A stretch of 64,000 nucleotides of DNA, taken from the NCBI RefSeq assembly GCF_900166625.1, contig NZ_LT800499.1, forward strand, positions 3,479,396 to 3,543,395. Direction: 5' to 3'. The notes below the pieces were generated by a model. That model was not told the origin of the DNA. It did no database searches and saw only the letters and a list, made by a program, of their open reading frames with translations. Source of the stretch: Halobacillus massiliensis. Its GTDB lineage: Bacteria; Bacillota; Bacilli; Bacillales; Halobacillaceae. Positions 21,504 to 32,817 of this stretch are shown one piece after another. Position 1 is the first letter of the stretch. The number at the start of each line of letters is the position of its first letter. The position numbers and the translations under genes were made by a program.

Positions 21504-22522
21504 GTCCACTGAATTCCTTCTTCGGCTGTGACTTGACCAATTTTTACAGCTTTTTCTCCCTGTTCACTTAAGATACGAAGAGCTGTATCTGCTTCTTGTT
21601 CTTCCACAAGTGCGACCATTCCAATCCCCATATTAAATACTCCAAACATATCTTCTACGGAGAGGTTTCCCTGTTCCTTAAGGAAGTTAAAAACCTCAGG
21701 AATTTCCCAGCTTTTTTCCTCAATAGAGACACCGAATCCCTCAGGAAGGGTGCGGGGAATGTTTTCATAAAAACCTCCGCCTGTTACATGGGCCAGTCCT
21801 TTAATTTGCACTTGTTCTTTTAAAGCTTTAAGTGCTTTGACATAAATTTTTGTCGGTGTTAAAAGCACTTCACCTAACGGCTGACTAAAAGGTGAATACA
21901 CTTCCGTTAAATCAAGGTTATGCTCTTCAATAATCTTACGTACTAATGAAAAACCGTTGGAATGAACCCCGCTTGATGGAAGTCCGATTAAAACGTCTCC
22001 AGGTTGTACAGATTCTCCTGTAATCAGCTGTTCTTTGTCAGCCATACCAACAACGAAGCCGGCTAAATCATATTCTTCCGGTTCATACATCCCCGGCATT
22101 TCCGCTGTTTCCCCGCCGACAAGGGCGCAATTGGACTGTTCACAGCCATCGGCTATACCCTTGACAATCTGTTCTATTTTCTCTGGCTCATTTTTCCCGC
22201 ACGCGATGTAATCGAGAAAAAGAAGAGGATCTGCTCCCTGAGCCGCTATATCATTGACACACATGGCGACGACGTCGACCCCGATTGTGTCATGTTTGTT
22301 CATTTCAAAAGCCAGCTTTAGCTTTGTCCCTACACCATCCGTCCCCGTTACAAGGACAGGATGGTTATAGGTCAGCGAACTGATATCAAATAAGCCGGCA
22401 AAAGACCCTAAGCCGCCGATGACTTCTGGTCTCATCGTCCGCTTTACATGCTTTTTCATCAGGTCAACAGCCTGGTAGCCGGCTTCCACATCGACTCCGG
22501 CCTTCTTATAAGATTGGCTCAT
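21500..22522 (-). CDS. purM: Phosphoribosylformylglycinamidine cyclo-ligase (AIRS)
   Basis: The 340-residue ATP-dependent enzyme closes the imidazole ring to form [15 protein letters not shown] and [11 protein letters not shown] are the family motifs. The frame is open 31 codons further upstream inside purF, but GAGGAGG lies 8 bases before the ATG at 22522 and homologues start [15 protein letters not shown], so I choose this start. Confidence 0.97.
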   Translation of the reverse strand: MSQSYKKAGVDVEAGYQAVDLMKKHVKRTMRPEVIGGLGSFAGLFDISSLTYNHPVLVTGTDGVGTKLKLAFEMNKHDTIGVDVVAMCVNDIAAQGADPLLFLDYIACGKNEPEKIEQIVKGIADGCEQSNCALVGGETAEMPGMYEPEEYDLAGFVVGMADKEQLITGESVQPGDVLIGLPSSGVHSNGFSLVRKIIEEHNLDLTEVYSPFSQPLGEVLLTPTKIYVKALKALKEQVQIKGLAHVTGGGFYENIPRTLPEGFGVSIEEKSWEIPEVFNFLKEQGNLSVEDMFGVFNMGIGMVALVEEQEADTALRILSEQGEKAVKIGQVTAEEGIQWT

Positions 22523-22541
22523 AGGTGAGTCCTCCTCTGCT

Positions 22542-23954
22542 TTATGCCTTTTCATAAGGCGGGACAGTGTTTGGATAAATTTCTGTCGGATAATTTCCTG
22601 TAAAACAAGCTGCACAGCCGCCGTGATTCAGCGACTCCTGCCCTTCATAGATGGCTTCATTCAGGCCATCAACTGTTAAATAAGACAAACTGTCAGCTCC
22701 AATAATTTCTTCTATTTCTTCAACGGTGTTGTTTGCTGCAATCAGCTCTCCGCTTGTTGACGTATCTATTCCGTAATAACAAGGGTTTTTAATGGGCGGT
22801 GAGGCAATTCGGACATGGACCTCTGCTGCCCCCGCTTCTTTTAAAAGCTTCACAATCCGCCGACTTGTCGTTCCTCGCACAATCGAATCATCAACCATAA
22901 CGACGCGCTTTCCTTCTACGATTCCGCGCACCGCAGAAAGCTTCATTTTAACTCCCTGCTCCCGAAGCTCCTGAGATGGCTGAATAAAGGTACGGCCGAC
23001 ATAGCGGTTTTTAATTAAGCCCAGTTCATAAGGAATACCTGCTTCCTCGGCATAACCGATAGCTGCCGATATGCTTGAATCAGGAACTCCTGTCACTACA
23101 TCTGCCTCTACAGGTGCTTCCTGTGCCAGCTTTTTGCCCATACGTTTACGGGAAGCATGCACATTACGGCCGTCAAGGTTGCTGTCCGGACGGGAAAAAT
23201 ACACATATTCCATTGAACATAGCGTACGCTGAATCGGAGCGGAAAAACGTTTCGTTTCTACACCATTTTTATCAATTATCAGCAACTCTCCAGGCATTAC
23301 TTCACGTTCGTAAGTTGCTCCAATGACGTCAAAAGCACAAGTTTCAGAGGATACGACCCAGGCATCTCCTAAATATCCGATACTAATCGGACGTAAACCA
23401 CGCGGATCGTTCGCCACATAAATCTTTTCATCCGTCATAATTAAGAAGGCATACGCGCCTTTTATCATAGATAACGCCTGAGTAATGGCATCTTCAACTG
23501 GCAGGTGTCCTGCTCGTTTAATAAGGTGAGCGACGACCTCCGTATCAGAAGTTGTCTGTAAGATCGAGCCTTGGGCTTCAAGCTGTCCTTTTAAGGCTTG
23601 AGCGTTGACAAGATTACCGTTATGGGCAACCGCGAGTCCACCTGTCTGAGAACGAAACATAAGCGGCTGGATATTCTCAAAGCTTCCATCCCCAGCTGTG
23701 GCATAACGAACGTGGCCAATAGAAATGTCCCCACTCAATTCATTGAGCCGCTCCTGAGGGAAGACCTCTGAAATTAAGCCATGTCCTTTGGAAGCTTTCA
23801 TGTGAGAACCGTCACTTGTAACGATTCCCGCCCCTTCCTGACCGCGATGCTGCAGGGCATGCAGGCCATAATACGTCAGCTGAGCGGCATCCGGATGGCC
23901 GAACACACCAAAAATTCCGCATTCTTCATTTAATCCTTTGATTTCACCAAGCAT
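22542..23954 (-). CDS. purF: Amidophosphoribosyltransferase (first committed step)
   Basis: The 470-residue enzyme converts PRPP and glutamine to phosphoribosylamine. An 11-residue propeptide ([11 protein letters not shown]) precedes Cys12, which becomes the catalytic N-terminal Cys after self-cleavage, as in B. subtilis. The PRPP loop is [14 protein letters not shown]. The enzyme class carries a 4Fe-4S cluster. I take the ATG at 23954 (AAGGAG 8 bases upstream) rather than a start six codons earlier. It overlaps purL by 25 bases. Confidence 0.97.
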   Translation of the reverse strand: MLGEIKGLNEECGIFGVFGHPDAAQLTYYGLHALQHRGQEGAGIVTSDGSHMKASKGHGLISEVFPQERLNELSGDISIGHVRYATAGDGSFENIQPLMFRSQTGGLAVAHNGNLVNAQALKGQLEAQGSILQTTSDTEVVAHLIKRAGHLPVEDAITQALSMIKGAYAFLIMTDEKIYVANDPRGLRPISIGYLGDAWVVSSETCAFDVIGATYEREVMPGELLIIDKNGVETKRFSAPIQRTLCSMEYVYFSRPDSNLDGRNVHASRKRMGKKLAQEAPVEADVVTGVPDSSISAAIGYAEEAGIPYELGLIKNRYVGRTFIQPSQELREQGVKMKLSAVRGIVEGKRVVMVDDSIVRGTTSRRIVKLLKEAGAAEVHVRIASPPIKNPCYYGIDTSTSGELIAANNTVEEIEEIIGADSLSYLTVDGLNEAIYEGQESLNHGGCAACFTGNYPTEIYPNTVPPYEKA

Positions 23955-26158
23955 GGAATAGCTCCTTTCCAAAGCTGCTTTAATATTGATGTCTGCTCTT
24001 CCACGACGGTTTTACCTTCTGATTGAATGCGATACATCCCATCTTCGGTAACTTTTCCGATTAGGGTAGTATCTTCCATCTGTTTCTCAAAAGCTGATTG
24101 ATTTTCAGGGTTAACGGAAACTAAAAAGCGGGACTGTGTTTCTGCAAATAATGCCGTCGTTACATCTTCGGTTACATTGACTTCACAGCCAAACTCTTTA
24201 TTAAAAAGACTCTCTGCTAATGCGACAGCCAGACCGCCTTCTGATAAATCATGTGCGGATTCAATGATTCCTTTTTGGATAGCAGCCAGCAGCTGATTCT
24301 GTCTGATCCCTTCCACTTCAAGATCGATGGCCGGAGCCTTACCAAAGTGACGGCCCTCTAACATCCCTTGCAGCTCACTTCCTCCAAACTCTTCCCTTGT
24401 TTCACCGATCACATAAATAAGATCGCCTGCATTTTTCATATGAGATTGGGTGATATGATTCGTATCTTCAACTAGTCCGACCATGCCAACAATCGGTGTC
24501 GGGTAAATCGCCTGTCCGCCAAATGATTCGTTATAAAGAGAAACGTTTCCGCTGATTACAGGAGTACCAAGATCACTGCAGGCTTGACTCATTCCTTCTA
24601 CACTCTTTTCCATCTGCCAGAAGATTTCCGGTTTCTCCGGCGAACCAAAGTTCAATCCATCCGTAATTCCAAGCGGACGTGCTCCAGAGCATACAATGTT
24701 GCGTGCAGCTTCTGCTACAGCAATTTTCCCGCCTGTTTTCGGGTCAAGATAGATATAACGGGAGTTACAATCTGTTGTCATCGCCAATGCTTTTTTCGTA
24801 CCACGCACACGTACTACAGCTGCGTCTGATCCCGGCGTTACCGCTGTATTTGTCTGTACCATAGAGTCATATTGATCATAGACCCACTCTTTGCTTGCAA
24901 TCGTAGGCTGCTGAAGCAGTCGTTTTAACGTTTCCCCGTAGCTGCTAACCTCAGGGACGTAGTTTTCCATCGATTGGTATTCTTCATAATAAGACGGTAC
25001 TGCGGATGGCTGGTGGTAAACAGGTGCATCTTCTGCTAAGGAATCTACAGGAACATCAGCGACGATCTCTCCAAGGTGGCTAAGCCGGAAACGCTGATCA
25101 TCTGTTACTTCCCCGACAGAGACTGCTTCAAGGTCGTACTTACGAAAAACTTCAGCAATTTCTTCCTCGCGTCCTTTTTCAACAACAAGGAGCATTCGCT
25201 CCTGTGACTCTGAAAGCATCATTTCATATGGCGTCATGTTAAGCTCACGCTGTGGTACTAAATCCAAGTTCATCAGCATGCCTGTACCTGCCTTACTTGC
25301 CATTTCACTGGCGGAAGACGTTAGACCGGCGGCTCCCATATCTTGAATCCCGATGAGAGCATCATGGTGAATGACCTCTAAGCACGCTTCGATGAGCAGC
25401 TTCTCCATAAATGGGTCGCCGACCTGCACAGAAGGGCGTTTCTCTTCTGACTCTTCTGAAAGCTCCTCAGAGGCAAAAGTAGCTCCGTGTATGCCGTCCC
25501 GTCCTGTCTTAGCACCCACATACATGACAGTGTTTCCAATTCCAGCCGCAATTCCTTTTTGAATATCTTTATGATCAATTAAGCCGACACACATGGCATT
25601 AACGAGCGGGTTACCGTTATACGCATCATCAAATTGAACTTCTCCACCAACGGTTGGCACACCAACACAGTTACCATAGCCGGCAATGCCCCGAACGACT
25701 TCTTCAAAAAGATACTTCACACGTGGATGTTTCAATGAACCAAAGCGTAAGGAGTTTAAAAGGGCAACAGGACGTGCTCCCATCGAAAATACATCCCGTA
25801 GAATTCCTCCCACACCAGTGGCTGCGCCTTGGTAGGGCTCCACAGCTGAAGGGTGGTTGTGGCTTTCCACTTTAAAAACGACCGCCTGCTCATCACCAAT
25901 ATCAATAATTCCTGCTCCTTCACCCGGCCCCTGCAGAACATGAGGGCCTTCCGTAGGGAATTTTCTAAGGAGAGGCTTGGAATTTTTATAGCTGCAGTGC
26001 TCTGACCACATGACAGAGAACAAACCGGTTTCTGTATAGTTCGGCAGGCGTCCGAGAATATCTTCAACCGACTGGAATTCTTCATCTGTAAGACCCATTT
26101 CTTTATATAACTGCTGGTCTTTAATTTGCTGCGGGCTGACTTCAAGCTTTGATGGCAT
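23930..26158 (-). CDS. purL: FGAM synthase, large subunit (small-type PurL)
   Basis: The 742-residue protein is the Gram-positive small PurL, which works with PurQ and PurS to convert FGAR to FGAM. It contains [13 protein letters not shown] (about residues 49-61) and repeated AIRS-like halves with VGGEVQFDD and [15 protein letters not shown]. The start overlaps purQ by 17 bases and the end overlaps purF. Confidence 0.97.
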   Translation of the reverse strand: MPSKLEVSPQQIKDQQLYKEMGLTDEEFQSVEDILGRLPNYTETGLFSVMWSEHCSYKNSKPLLRKFPTEGPHVLQGPGEGAGIIDIGDEQAVVFKVESHNHPSAVEPYQGAATGVGGILRDVFSMGARPVALLNSLRFGSLKHPRVKYLFEEVVRGIAGYGNCVGVPTVGGEVQFDDAYNGNPLVNAMCVGLIDHKDIQKGIAAGIGNTVMYVGAKTGRDGIHGATFASEELSEESEEKRPSVQVGDPFMEKLLIEACLEVIHHDALIGIQDMGAAGLTSSASEMASKAGTGMLMNLDLVPQRELNMTPYEMMLSESQERMLLVVEKGREEEIAEVFRKYDLEAVSVGEVTDDQRFRLSHLGEIVADVPVDSLAEDAPVYHQPSAVPSYYEEYQSMENYVPEVSSYGETLKRLLQQPTIASKEWVYDQYDSMVQTNTAVTPGSDAAVVRVRGTKKALAMTTDCNSRYIYLDPKTGGKIAVAEAARNIVCSGARPLGITDGLNFGSPEKPEIFWQMEKSVEGMSQACSDLGTPVISGNVSLYNESFGGQAIYPTPIVGMVGLVEDTNHITQSHMKNAGDLIYVIGETREEFGGSELQGMLEGRHFGKAPAIDLEVEGIRQNQLLAAIQKGIIESAHDLSEGGLAVALAESLFNKEFGCEVNVTEDVTTALFAETQSRFLVSVNPENQSAFEKQMEDTTLIGKVTEDGMYRIQSEGKTVVEEQTSILKQLWKGAIPCLVKSKD

Positions 26159-26825
26159 ACTTATCCCTCCAATGAGTAAGAATCGACTGGAACAAACGAA
26201 GGCCGTCTGTCGTTCCTACTAGTGAATCAACAGCGCGTTCAGGGTGAGGCATCATGCCAAGGACATTGCCGTTTTCGTTGGTAATGCCTGCGATATCAGC
26301 CACTGAACCGTTCGGGTTGTTTTTATATCGAAAAGCAATCTGGTTATTGTTTAATAGAGTCTGATAGGTGTCTTCATCGCAATAATAGTTTCCATCACCA
26401 TGCGCAATCGGAATTTCAATTTCTTCCTGTTCTTCATATTGGTGTGTAAACATTGTGGCTGAGTTTTCAACGATTAATGTTTCATAGTGGCACATGAACT
26501 TCAAATGCTTATTAGGAAGCATAGCTCCTGGCAGCAGTCCCATCTCTAAAAGCACCTGGAACCCGTTGCACACACCAAGAATCGGCTTTCCTGCAGCAGC
26601 TGCTTCTCGGATCTGTTCTATAACGTCTGATGTTGATGCAATAGCCCCGGAGCGCAGATAATCTCCATAAGAGAAACCGCCCGGAAGAAGGATTGCATCA
26701 TAAGAGGAAAGATCGGCTTCCTGATACCAGATAAGATCTGCTTCTTCACCTAGTGCTTCAGTAACTGCGTAGTACATATCTCTGTCACAGTTGGATCCTG
26801 GGAAAACGACAACAGCAAACTTCAC
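26142..26825 (-). CDS. purQ: FGAM synthase, glutaminase subunit
   Basis: The 227-residue class I glutamine amidotransferase supplies ammonia to PurL. The nucleophile Cys is in [12 protein letters not shown] (about residue 85), and the His-Glu pair is in [10 protein letters not shown]. It starts [16 protein letters not shown]. It follows purS with no gap. Confidence 0.97.
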   Translation of the reverse strand: MKFAVVVFPGSNCDRDMYYAVTEALGEEADLIWYQEADLSSYDAILLPGGFSYGDYLRSGAIASTSDVIEQIREAAAAGKPILGVCNGFQVLLEMGLLPGAMLPNKHLKFMCHYETLIVENSATMFTHQYEEQEEIEIPIAHGDGNYYCDEDTYQTLLNNNQIAFRYKNNPNGSVADIAGITNENGNVLGMMPHPERAVDSLVGTTDGLRLFQSILTHWRDKYAIKA

Positions 26826-27071
26826 TTAGACGACCTCCTCGATCGTATAGGAATAATCTTCGATGACTGGATTGGCTAACAGCTGATCACACATTTTATC
26901 AACCTGTTCTTCAATATCCTTTGTGTCCTCTACCATGACTTCCATGTATTTACCAACGCGAACATCTGCCACGTTTTTATACTCCAGGGAGTGTAGTGAA
27001 TTTTGAACAGCCTTTCCTTGTGGATCAAGCACGCCTTCTTTTAATGTGATATAGATCTTTACTTTGCGCAT
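26826..27071 (-). CDS. purS: FGAM synthase, small subunit PurS
   Basis: The 81-residue protein starts MRKVKIYITLKEGVLDPQGKA, typical of PurS, the adaptor needed for the PurL-PurQ complex in Bacillus. Its start overlaps purC by 13 bases. Confidence 0.97.
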   Translation of the reverse strand: MRKVKIYITLKEGVLDPQGKAVQNSLHSLEYKNVADVRVGKYMEVMVEDTKDIEEQVDKMCDQLLANPVIEDYSYTIEEVV

Positions 27072-27781
27072 GTGTTCTCCTCCAGTCGTTGTAATATGTT
27101 TTCATATACAGAGATTAAGTCTCCTAAGTTTTCACGAAAAACATCTTTATCCATCTTCTCACCCGTGTTTTCATCCCACAGCCGGCAGGTATCCGGAGAG
27201 ATTTCATCAGCGAGAACAATCGTCCCATCTGCTAAGCGGCCAAATTCAAGCTTAAAGTCTACTAATTTTAAACCGGACTGCTTAAATAAATCTTTAAGGT
27301 GTTCATTTATTTTAAGAGCTGTTTCTTTTATAAACTGTATTTCCTCTTCCTTTACATCGGTTAAATAAAGGGCATGCTGATCATTGATAATAGGATCATC
27401 CAGTTCATCTTCTTTGTAGTAAAACTCAACGAGGGGAGGGCTGAATATTTCCTTTTCCTTAATGCCAAGCCGTCTTGTAATGCTTCCGGCTGCTACATTT
27501 CGAACAACCACTTCCAATGGAATAATGGTTGTTTTGGAAACGAGCTGTTCCGTATCGTTTAAAGATTTAATAAAGTGGGAACTAAGACCCTGCTGTTTTA
27601 AGTACTCAAAGACTTTTGATGTAATTAAATTATTCAGCCGGCCTTTGCCCTCGAATTGATCTTTTTTCTTACCATTAAAAGCCGTGGCATCGTTTTTATA
27701 GGATAAAACCAGCTGCTCTGGTTCGTTTTCAACGTAGTATACTTTTTTCGCTTTACCTTCATATAAAAGAGAACCCTTCAT
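27059..27781 (-). CDS. purC: SAICAR synthetase
   Basis: The 240-residue enzyme joins aspartate to CAIR with ATP. LLYEGKAKKVYYV at the N-terminus and VDFKLEFGRL / DEISPDTCRLWD are family motifs. It sits between purB and purS in standard Bacillus order. Confidence 0.97.
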   Translation of the reverse strand: MKGSLLYEGKAKKVYYVENEPEQLVLSYKNDATAFNGKKKDQFEGKGRLNNLITSKVFEYLKQQGLSSHFIKSLNDTEQLVSKTTIIPLEVVVRNVAAGSITRRLGIKEKEIFSPPLVEFYYKEDELDDPIINDQHALYLTDVKEEEIQFIKETALKINEHLKDLFKQSGLKLVDFKLEFGRLADGTIVLADEISPDTCRLWDENTGEKMDKDVFRENLGDLISVYENILQRLEENTCAK

Positions 27782-27816
27782 AAATAGAACACCTCGCGAT
27801 TTGGAATGGTAGATTC

Positions 27817-29109
27817 TTAAAGTCCGATACGGTCAAATGTACGGTCAACCTGTTTTAAATGGTGCTTATAATCGAAGCAGGCATCCAGCTGATCTGTTGA
27901 AAGAACTGAAGTGATTTTTTCATCGGCTTCAATTAGTTCTCTGAACGGAATTCCTTTTTCCCATGATTCCATTGCTTTTGGCTGAACGAGGTCATACGCT
28001 TCTTCACGGACAAAGCCTTCATCAATAAGAGTAAGCAGAACACGCTGAGAGAAGATAAGGCCATATGTTTTCTCCATGTTTTCCTGCATCCGCTCTGGAA
28101 ATACGGTTAAGTTCTTCACAATGTTACCGAAACGGTTCAGCATATAGTTCAGTGCAATAGTGGCATCCGGCAGAATAATACGCTCTGCTGAGGAGTGAGA
28201 AATATCGCGCTCATGCCAAAGCGGCACATTTTCATAAGCAGTCAGCATATGACCGCGGATAACACGTGCCATTCCTGTCATATTCTCAGAGCCGATTGGA
28301 TTTCGTTTATGAGGCATAGCGGAGGAGCCCTTCTGCCCTTTAGCGAAAAATTCTTCGACTTCTCGAGTTTCTGTCTTCTGCAGGCCGCGGATTTCTACGG
28401 CGATTTTTTCAATAGATGTGGCAATCAGAGCTATTATAGATAAATAGTGAGCATGACGGTCACGCTGAAGAGTTTGAGTAGAAACAGGTGCTGCTTGTAA
28501 GCCAAGCTTTTCACACACATACTGTTCAACAAATGGATCTATGTTGGCATAAGTGCCTACAGCTCCTGAAAGCTTTCCGAATTCAATATGTTTGATAGCT
28601 AAATCCAGACGTTCAAGGTTACGCTTCATTTCTTCATAGTAAAGAGCCAGCTTCAACCCAAACGTTGTCGGCTCTGCATGGACACCATGTGTCCGTCCCA
28701 TCATTACGGTGTGTTTATGTTCCAATGCTTTATCGGCTAATATATCAATAAAATTCACTAAATCTTTGCGGATGATAGCATTCGCCTGCTTCAGCTGGTA
28801 AGACAGCGCTGTGTCTACAACATCAGTAGAAGTAAGGCCGTAGTGTACCCACTTCCGCTCTTCACCTACGGTTTCTGAAACAGCTCTTGTGAAAGCTACC
28901 ACATCGTGGCGGGTCTCTGCTTCAATTTCATGAATACGCTCGATGTTAAAGGAAGCTTTCTCGCGGAGCTTATCCACGTCTTCTTTCGGAATGACACCAA
29001 GTTCACTCCATGCTTCACATGCTAGAATTTCTACCTCCAGCCATGCCTGATAACGGTTTTCTTCTGTCCAAATCGCACCCATTTCGGGTCTTGTATAACG
29101 TTCTATCAT
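27817..29109 (-). CDS. purB: Adenylosuccinate lyase
   Basis: The 430-residue fumarase-superfamily enzyme splits SAICAR and adenylosuccinate, releasing fumarate. Signature [12 protein letters not shown] (about residues 262-273) and the [16 protein letters not shown] block are clear. The frame is open six codons further, but GAGGAGGA precedes the ATG at 29109 and [14 protein letters not shown] matches the family start. Confidence 0.97.
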   Translation of the reverse strand: MIERYTRPEMGAIWTEENRYQAWLEVEILACEAWSELGVIPKEDVDKLREKASFNIERIHEIEAETRHDVVAFTRAVSETVGEERKWVHYGLTSTDVVDTALSYQLKQANAIIRKDLVNFIDILADKALEHKHTVMMGRTHGVHAEPTTFGLKLALYYEEMKRNLERLDLAIKHIEFGKLSGAVGTYANIDPFVEQYVCEKLGLQAAPVSTQTLQRDRHAHYLSIIALIATSIEKIAVEIRGLQKTETREVEEFFAKGQKGSSAMPHKRNPIGSENMTGMARVIRGHMLTAYENVPLWHERDISHSSAERIILPDATIALNYMLNRFGNIVKNLTVFPERMQENMEKTYGLIFSQRVLLTLIDEGFVREEAYDLVQPKAMESWEKGIPFRELIEADEKITSVLSTDQLDACFDYKHHLKQVDRTFDRIGL

Positions 29110-29127
29110 TGTTCTCCTCCTCGTCAA

Positions 29128-30255
29128 TTACCACATATGAACTTTGTTTTTTGCTATAAGGTTATCAATCTCTTCCAGGGATTCTCCGATAAATGTAATA
29201 TGCCCCATCTTACGATTCGTCCGTGAGTCCTTCTTGCCATAATCATGAAGATGCATATCTTGATATTCTGCTAGTTTTGGCAGCAGGATGTCCCTGTGCT
29301 TGCCCAATACGTTGATCATGACGGCTGCCGGAAAGCTGTGGATAGGCAGCAGAGGCAGGCCGCAAATCGCGCGGATATGCTGTTCAAATTGGGAAACATT
29401 GCAGGCTTCAATCGTGTAATGCCCGGTATTATGCGGGCGCGGTGCCATTTCATTGATGTAAATTTCTCCGTCTTTTACGAACATTTCTACTGCAAACGTC
29501 CCGGCAATGTTCATTTTTTCTGAAAGGACGGCAACCGCATGCTGGACCTTCTCTTCCACTTCTTTTGAAACTTGAGCCGGTACCCTTGTCTCGTGTAAAA
29601 TCTGATGGCGATGCACGTTTTCGCCGATGGGGAAGTAAGTAATCTTCCCATCAAGACTTCTTGTAAATACTTGAGAGATTTCAAGATCGAACGCCAGCCA
29701 TTGTTCCACAATGTACTTTCCGCCTTCTTTCAAAAAGCTTCCAGCCTCGATTAAGTCCTTTTTACTCTCCAGCTTCAGCTGACCCTTGCCATCATAGCCG
29801 CCGCTGATCGTTTTGATAACTGATGGAAAACCGATATTTTCTACGGCTTCTTTCAGTTGATTCTGTGATTCGATGATTGCAAATTGTGCAACAGGGAGTC
29901 CGGCTTCAACAGCTGTCTGCTTTTCTTTCTCTCTGTTCTGAGTGACTTCAAGAGATAAAGCGCCCTGTGGAAGCTTGCCCGCTTCCTGCAAAAGTTTTGC
30001 CACTTTTAAGTCGACGTTTTCAAATTCGTAAGTTACAACACTGCTTTCTTCCGCAAGCTTTAGAGCTGCATCTATATCGTCATATTCTGCTTTAATGTGA
30101 ATGTCAGCGACCTGGGCACACGGACAATCCTCTGTAGGATCTAATACTGCAATTCGATAGCCCATATGCTTAGCAGCAACAGCCATCATTCGTCCCAGCT
30201 GTCCGCCTCCTAAAATTCCAATAGTATCTCCAGGGATTACTACATTATTTTTCAC
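29128..30255 (-). CDS. purK: N5-carboxyaminoimidazole ribonucleotide synthase
   Basis: The roughly 375-residue ATP-grasp enzyme makes N5-CAIR from AIR, bicarbonate and ATP. It shows [15 protein letters not shown] near the N-terminus and [14 protein letters not shown] choose the GTG at 30255, which has GAGGTGA 5 bases upstream, over an in-frame GTG three codons earlier. It overlaps the end of purE by 11 bases. Confidence 0.96.
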   Translation of the reverse strand: MKNNVVIPGDTIGILGGGQLGRMMAVAAKHMGYRIAVLDPTEDCPCAQVADIHIKAEYDDIDAALKLAEESSVVTYEFENVDLKVAKLLQEAGKLPQGALSLEVTQNREKEKQTAVEAGLPVAQFAIIESQNQLKEAVENIGFPSVIKTISGGYDGKGQLKLESKKDLIEAGSFLKEGGKYIVEQWLAFDLEISQVFTRSLDGKITYFPIGENVHRHQILHETRVPAQVSKEVEEKVQHAVAVLSEKMNIAGTFAVEMFVKDGEIYINEMAPRPHNTGHYTIEACNVSQFEQHIRAICGLPLLPIHSFPAAVMINVLGKHRDILLPKLAEYQDMHLHDYGKKDSRTNRKMGHITFIGESLEEIDNLIAKNKVHMW

Positions 30256-30736
30256 GAAGTTCACCTCGCATTACTTCTACTTTCTCTTTCATTTCATCCC
30301 GATATTTTTCCAGACGCTGTTCGACCTGTTTATCAAATGCACCGATCATTTCAGCGGCTAACAACCCTGCATTCTTCGCTCCAGCTGAACCGATCGCCAC
30401 AGTGGCTACTGGAACACCGCCTGGCATTTGTACGATTGAATAGAGAGAATCCACGCCGTTTAAGGCTTTGGACTGCACAGGGACCCCGATCACAGGAAGA
30501 GTTGTTTTTGATGCGACCATACCAGGGAGATGGGCCGCTCCACCGGCTCCTGCAATAATGACTTTCAAGCCTCTTCCCCTTGCTTCCTCTGCATAACGGA
30601 ACATATTATCCGGTGTACGATGTGCTGAGATAATTTCCTTTTCGAAACCGATGCTCAGCTCATCCAATACCTTGCATGTTTCTTCCATAGTAGACCAATC
30701 TGAGATACTTCCCATAATCACACCAACTTGAGCCAT
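30245..30736 (-). CDS. purE: N5-CAIR mutase
   Basis: The 163-residue class I PurE converts N5-CAIR to [14 protein letters not shown] and [13 protein letters not shown] are the active-site loops. The ATG at 30736 has GAGGGAT about 5 bases upstream; six extra upstream codons are rejected. It is the first gene of the purE-K-B-C-S-Q-L-F-M-N-H-D operon, behind a PurR operator and a guanine riboswitch. Confidence 0.97.
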   Translation of the reverse strand: MAQVGVIMGSISDWSTMEETCKVLDELSIGFEKEIISAHRTPDNMFRYAEEARGRGLKVIIAGAGGAAHLPGMVASKTTLPVIGVPVQSKALNGVDSLYSIVQMPGGVPVATVAIGSAGAKNAGLLAAEMIGAFDKQVEQRLEKYRDEMKEKVEVMRGELREK

Positions 30737-30775
30737 GTTATCCCTCTTTTTCAACGTTTTAGGTCATTCTTTCAT

Positions 30776-30821
30776 TAAAAAAGCCTGCTTTTCCCCCTCG
30801 TATGAGAGGAGAAAAACAGGC
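30776..30821 (-). terminator. Riboswitch-controlled terminator before purE
   Basis: A long stem (GCCTG plus a CTTTTCCCCCTC arm pairing with GAGGAGAAAAACAGGC) is followed on the minus strand by a T run, 40 bases before purE. It is the expression platform of the adjoining purine riboswitch. Confidence 0.85.
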
Positions 30822-30861
30822 AGACGTAGAGCCAGTTTATATGATTCAACTGCTTGGTCTC

Positions 30862-30933
30862 CCCTCATAGTCCGGACATTTACGGTATCCAGGTAGAAAC
30901 GTTCGGGCCCTATCCCCGACTTATATGAGGTCC
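30862..30933 (-). promoter_or_regulatory. Guanine riboswitch (purine aptamer) of the pur operon
   Basis: On the minus strand the aptamer shows P1 arms CCTCATA / TATGAGG, the CCGTAAAT...GTCCGGACTATG core and TTTCTACC joining strand. GACTATG places C at the specificity position (C74), the guanine/hypoxanthine class; adenine aptamers have T there. It lies between the promoter and a terminator, so ligand should turn transcription off. Confidence 0.95.
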
Positions 30934-30952
30934 AATATCCAATTCTGTTTAC

Positions 30953-30981
30953 ATCATAGCAGTAACTGGTGCTTGCGTCAA
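30953..30981 (-). promoter_or_regulatory. Sigma-A promoter of the pur operon
   Basis: On the minus strand TTGACG (30976-30981) and TATGAT (30953-30958) are 17 bases apart, just upstream of the aptamer. Confidence 0.85.
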
Positions 30982-30985
30982 TCCA

Positions 30986-31029
30986 AATAACGAACGTTAA
31001 ATAAATCTATTTAATCATTGTTCGGGTTT
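30986..31029. promoter_or_regulatory. PurR operator: inverted pair of PurBoxes
   Basis: Two convergent PurBox-like sites (consensus AWWWCCGAACWWT): AATAACGAACGTT at 30986-30998 on the plus strand (two mismatches) and AAACCCGAACAAT at 31017-31029 on the minus strand (one mismatch), 18 bases apart. This is the arrangement PurR binds in B. subtilis. The distal box overlaps the yebG stop codon. Confidence 0.75.
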
Positions 31030-31228
31030 ATTGCTTAACCGCTTGAAAAACAATACTTCTTCCCACAGGTTCTATTCTTTTTTCACCATTTTTTACATAT
31101 TCTTTAAAAATTGGCTCTTCGGCCCGGCGAATCGGTATATACCCATCCTTCTTTATGCGGTCGAGACACTGATCAATGGTTTCCTTTTCACCCACTTCAT
31201 AGCGCTTCTTGCTGTTCTTTTTGGGCAT
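31028..31228 (-). CDS. yebG: NETI motif-containing protein YebG
   Basis: The 66-residue basic protein has [21 protein letters not shown], matching the NETI-motif family (B. subtilis YebG) of unknown function, located between yebE and purE as in B. subtilis. Its start overlaps the yebE end by 32 bases, suggesting coupling. Confidence 0.88.
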   Translation of the reverse strand: MPKKNSKKRYEVGEKETIDQCLDRIKKDGYIPIRRAEEPIFKEYVKNGEKRIEPVGRSIVFQAVKQ

Positions 31229-31766
31229 CGCGGATTCTCCCCTTCTTCACCTGCTTCACCCAGAAGCCTCCATGAATCTGTTTTGGCTCATAGGCAATGA
31301 TAAATGCTTTAGGATCTATAGTTTTAATCGTCTCATAAAGAGTGAGTTCATATTTACGAGGGGTGAGGATCTGCATTGTCAGCCGGTCCCCTTCCATACC
31401 ATATGAATACCAGCTGGTCACTCCATAACCAGCATCGCGAAGCTTACGAGTGAATTCTATATCCGGGTTGGATGAAATCACATTGACTGTTGTGTAGCCA
31501 AGAGCGAGCTTCTCTTCTATTTTCATTCCAACGATAACCCCTAAACCATAACCGACGGCATAAGCAATTACATTCTCAATTCGATTCAAATTGTCGAGAA
31601 CGAGCCCTAGCCCGATAATATATATGAGAATTTCGAATATGCTGATAAACGCCGCAAAGTAACGCTGTCCCTTTAAAGTGAAAATCATCCGAAGCGTAAA
31701 AAACGAGACATACACGATGTTGACAACTAATATGATGGATACCATCATCCATGGATTCTGCAGCAA
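31197..31766 (-). CDS. yebE: DUF2179 membrane protein YebE (UPF0316)
   Basis: The protein has three N-terminal membrane helices (about residues 6-28, 34-54, 58-78) and a soluble C-terminal DUF2179 domain (about 100-175), as in B. subtilis YebE. The GTG start at 31790 would be longer, but AGGAGG lies 7 bases before a TTG at 31766, giving (M)[15 protein letters not shown], which aligns with the usual family start. The DUF2179 domain binds c-di-AMP-related or other small ligands only by speculation. Confidence 0.88.
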   Translation of the reverse strand: MLQNPWMMVSIILVVNIVYVSFFTLRMIFTLKGQRYFAAFISIFEILIYIIGLGLVLDNLNRIENVIAYAVGYGLGVIVGMKIEEKLALGYTTVNVISSNPDIEFTRKLRDAGYGVTSWYSYGMEGDRLTMQILTPRKYELTLYETIKTIDPKAFIIAYEPKQIHGGFWVKQVKKGRIRDAQKEQQEAL

Positions 31767-31948
31767 TTTTATTCCTCCTAAGTCTTTCACTGCTGTGTGA
31801 AAAACCTCAGTATACTCGACCGATCATCGCAAGCTGCCACCAGGGCATTCACCCAAAATGAACAATCTGCATACACTATATAACAATCCATCTTGATAGC
31901 ACAATAAAATTCTTCGAAAAAGATTGTCGAACGAAAGGAGTTTTTATT

Positions 31949-32374
31949 ATGAATCCATTTGATGATTGGAAACAAAATTTAGATCGTTTTTTCGGCCAGG
32001 ATTTCTGGGGGGATTTTGAAGGTTTGATGGCTCCTACCGTCCCCCAAATGAATATTTACCAATATGACAATGAGCTGCTTTGTATGGTCAATATTCCCGG
32101 CATGGATCATCCTAAAAATGTTGATGTGCTCGTTAACCACTCTACCCTTACCATCAAAGGAACGATTGACATTAACCACCGGGGAGGCCACCAGATCAAA
32201 TCGGAGATTTCTACAGGAGCCTTTGAGCGTTCGATTGATCTCCCATTCTCAGTTCGAAGCGATAAAATTGATGCTACCTACAAGCACGGCCTGTTAATTA
32301 TTCAGCTTCATCGGCTTATTTCGGAATCTACAAATCCAAAGGCAATCAAAATCCGCCACCTGGAGGATGAGTAG
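31949..32374 (+). CDS. Hsp20/alpha-crystallin family small heat-shock protein
   Basis: The 141-residue protein has a short acidic/aromatic N-terminus (FFGQDFWGDFEG) and an alpha-crystallin domain from about residue 32 (MNIYQYDNELLCMVNIPGM) ending with ATYKHGLLIIQL, where the usual A-x-x-x-(N/H)-G-(V/L)-L motif lies. It would act as an ATP-independent chaperone. AAAGGAG precedes the ATG. It stands alone on the plus strand, inside a block where B. subtilis has yebC and yebD, and is followed at once by intergenic repeats. Confidence 0.85.
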   Translation: MNPFDDWKQNLDRFFGQDFWGDFEGLMAPTVPQMNIYQYDNELLCMVNIPGMDHPKNVDVLVNHSTLTIKGTIDINHRGGHQIKSEISTGAFERSIDLPFSVRSDKIDATYKHGLLIIQLHRLISESTNPKAIKIRHLEDE

Positions 32375-32411
32375 GAAATAGTTCGCTTTCTATAAGCGGA
32401 TGGTTCCATTT
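32375..32411 (+). repeat. Repeat remnant abutting the hsp20 stop
   Basis: Directly after the stop codon comes GAAATAGTTCGCTTTC and a TGGTTCCATTT terminus-like string, resembling internal and terminal pieces of the A/B repeats. Confidence 0.45.
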
Positions 32412-32427
32412 CAAAACTAATAAAAAT

Positions 32428-32582
32428 GGTTTCGTTTACCTTAAACAGAGAAGCGGGCCGGTTGAATCAGCTCGCTTTCCATGGGCGAACAGTGAGCTTC
32501 CTCTGGCTTTCAGCCTGTTCTGTGTATCCCATAGGAGTCTCGCCGTTTCCCCCGGCCCTGTATGGTATTAAGAGTAACGGAA
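32428..32582 (+). repeat. Structured intergenic repeat, subfamily B
   Basis: Bounded by GGTTTCGTTT and AACGGAA. B-type order is kept: TCGCTTTCCATGGGCGAACAG, GTGAGCTTCCTC, GGCTTTCAGCC, CCCATAGGAGTCTCGCC, GTTTCCCCCGGCCC. The left outer arm (GGGCCGGTTGAA) and the GGGATCTCAC block are decayed. Confidence 0.75.
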
Positions 32583-32627
32583 TTTTGACGAAAGCGAGCT
32601 TAAAGATCTTTTACACTGAATTTTAGT

Positions 32628-32792
32628 GTTCCGTTTCAACTATTAAATAGGTAAGCGGCTGGGAAATGGCGAGACTCCTGATGGGAGATAGAGCCATGGT
32701 GAGATCCGCGAGTGTAACGAGCTAGCTCACCGGCTTCCCGCTTAAAAGCGAGTCATTCCCAGGCCGCTTTTCTCTTTTACTGTAAACGGGAC
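32628..32792 (+). repeat. Structured intergenic repeat, subfamily A
   Basis: Bounded by GTTCCGTTT and AAACGGGAC. Outer arms GCGGCTGGGAAATG and CATTCCCAGGCCGC nearly pair; internal GGTGAG/CTCACC and GAGCC/GGCTT stems are present. Confidence 0.85.
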
Positions 32793-32817
32793 AACCTTTT
32801 CCTGTCCATTTTCTCCT

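Noticed and set aside
31787..31975. Minus-strand 62-residue frame between yebE and hsp20
   Set aside because: Overlaps the hsp20 start on the opposite strand, no ribosome binding site, no recognisable features.
32426..32626. Plus-strand 66-residue frame in the repeat locus
   Set aside because: Entirely made of repeat sequence; equivalent frames are broken in the other copies, so the repeats are not coding.
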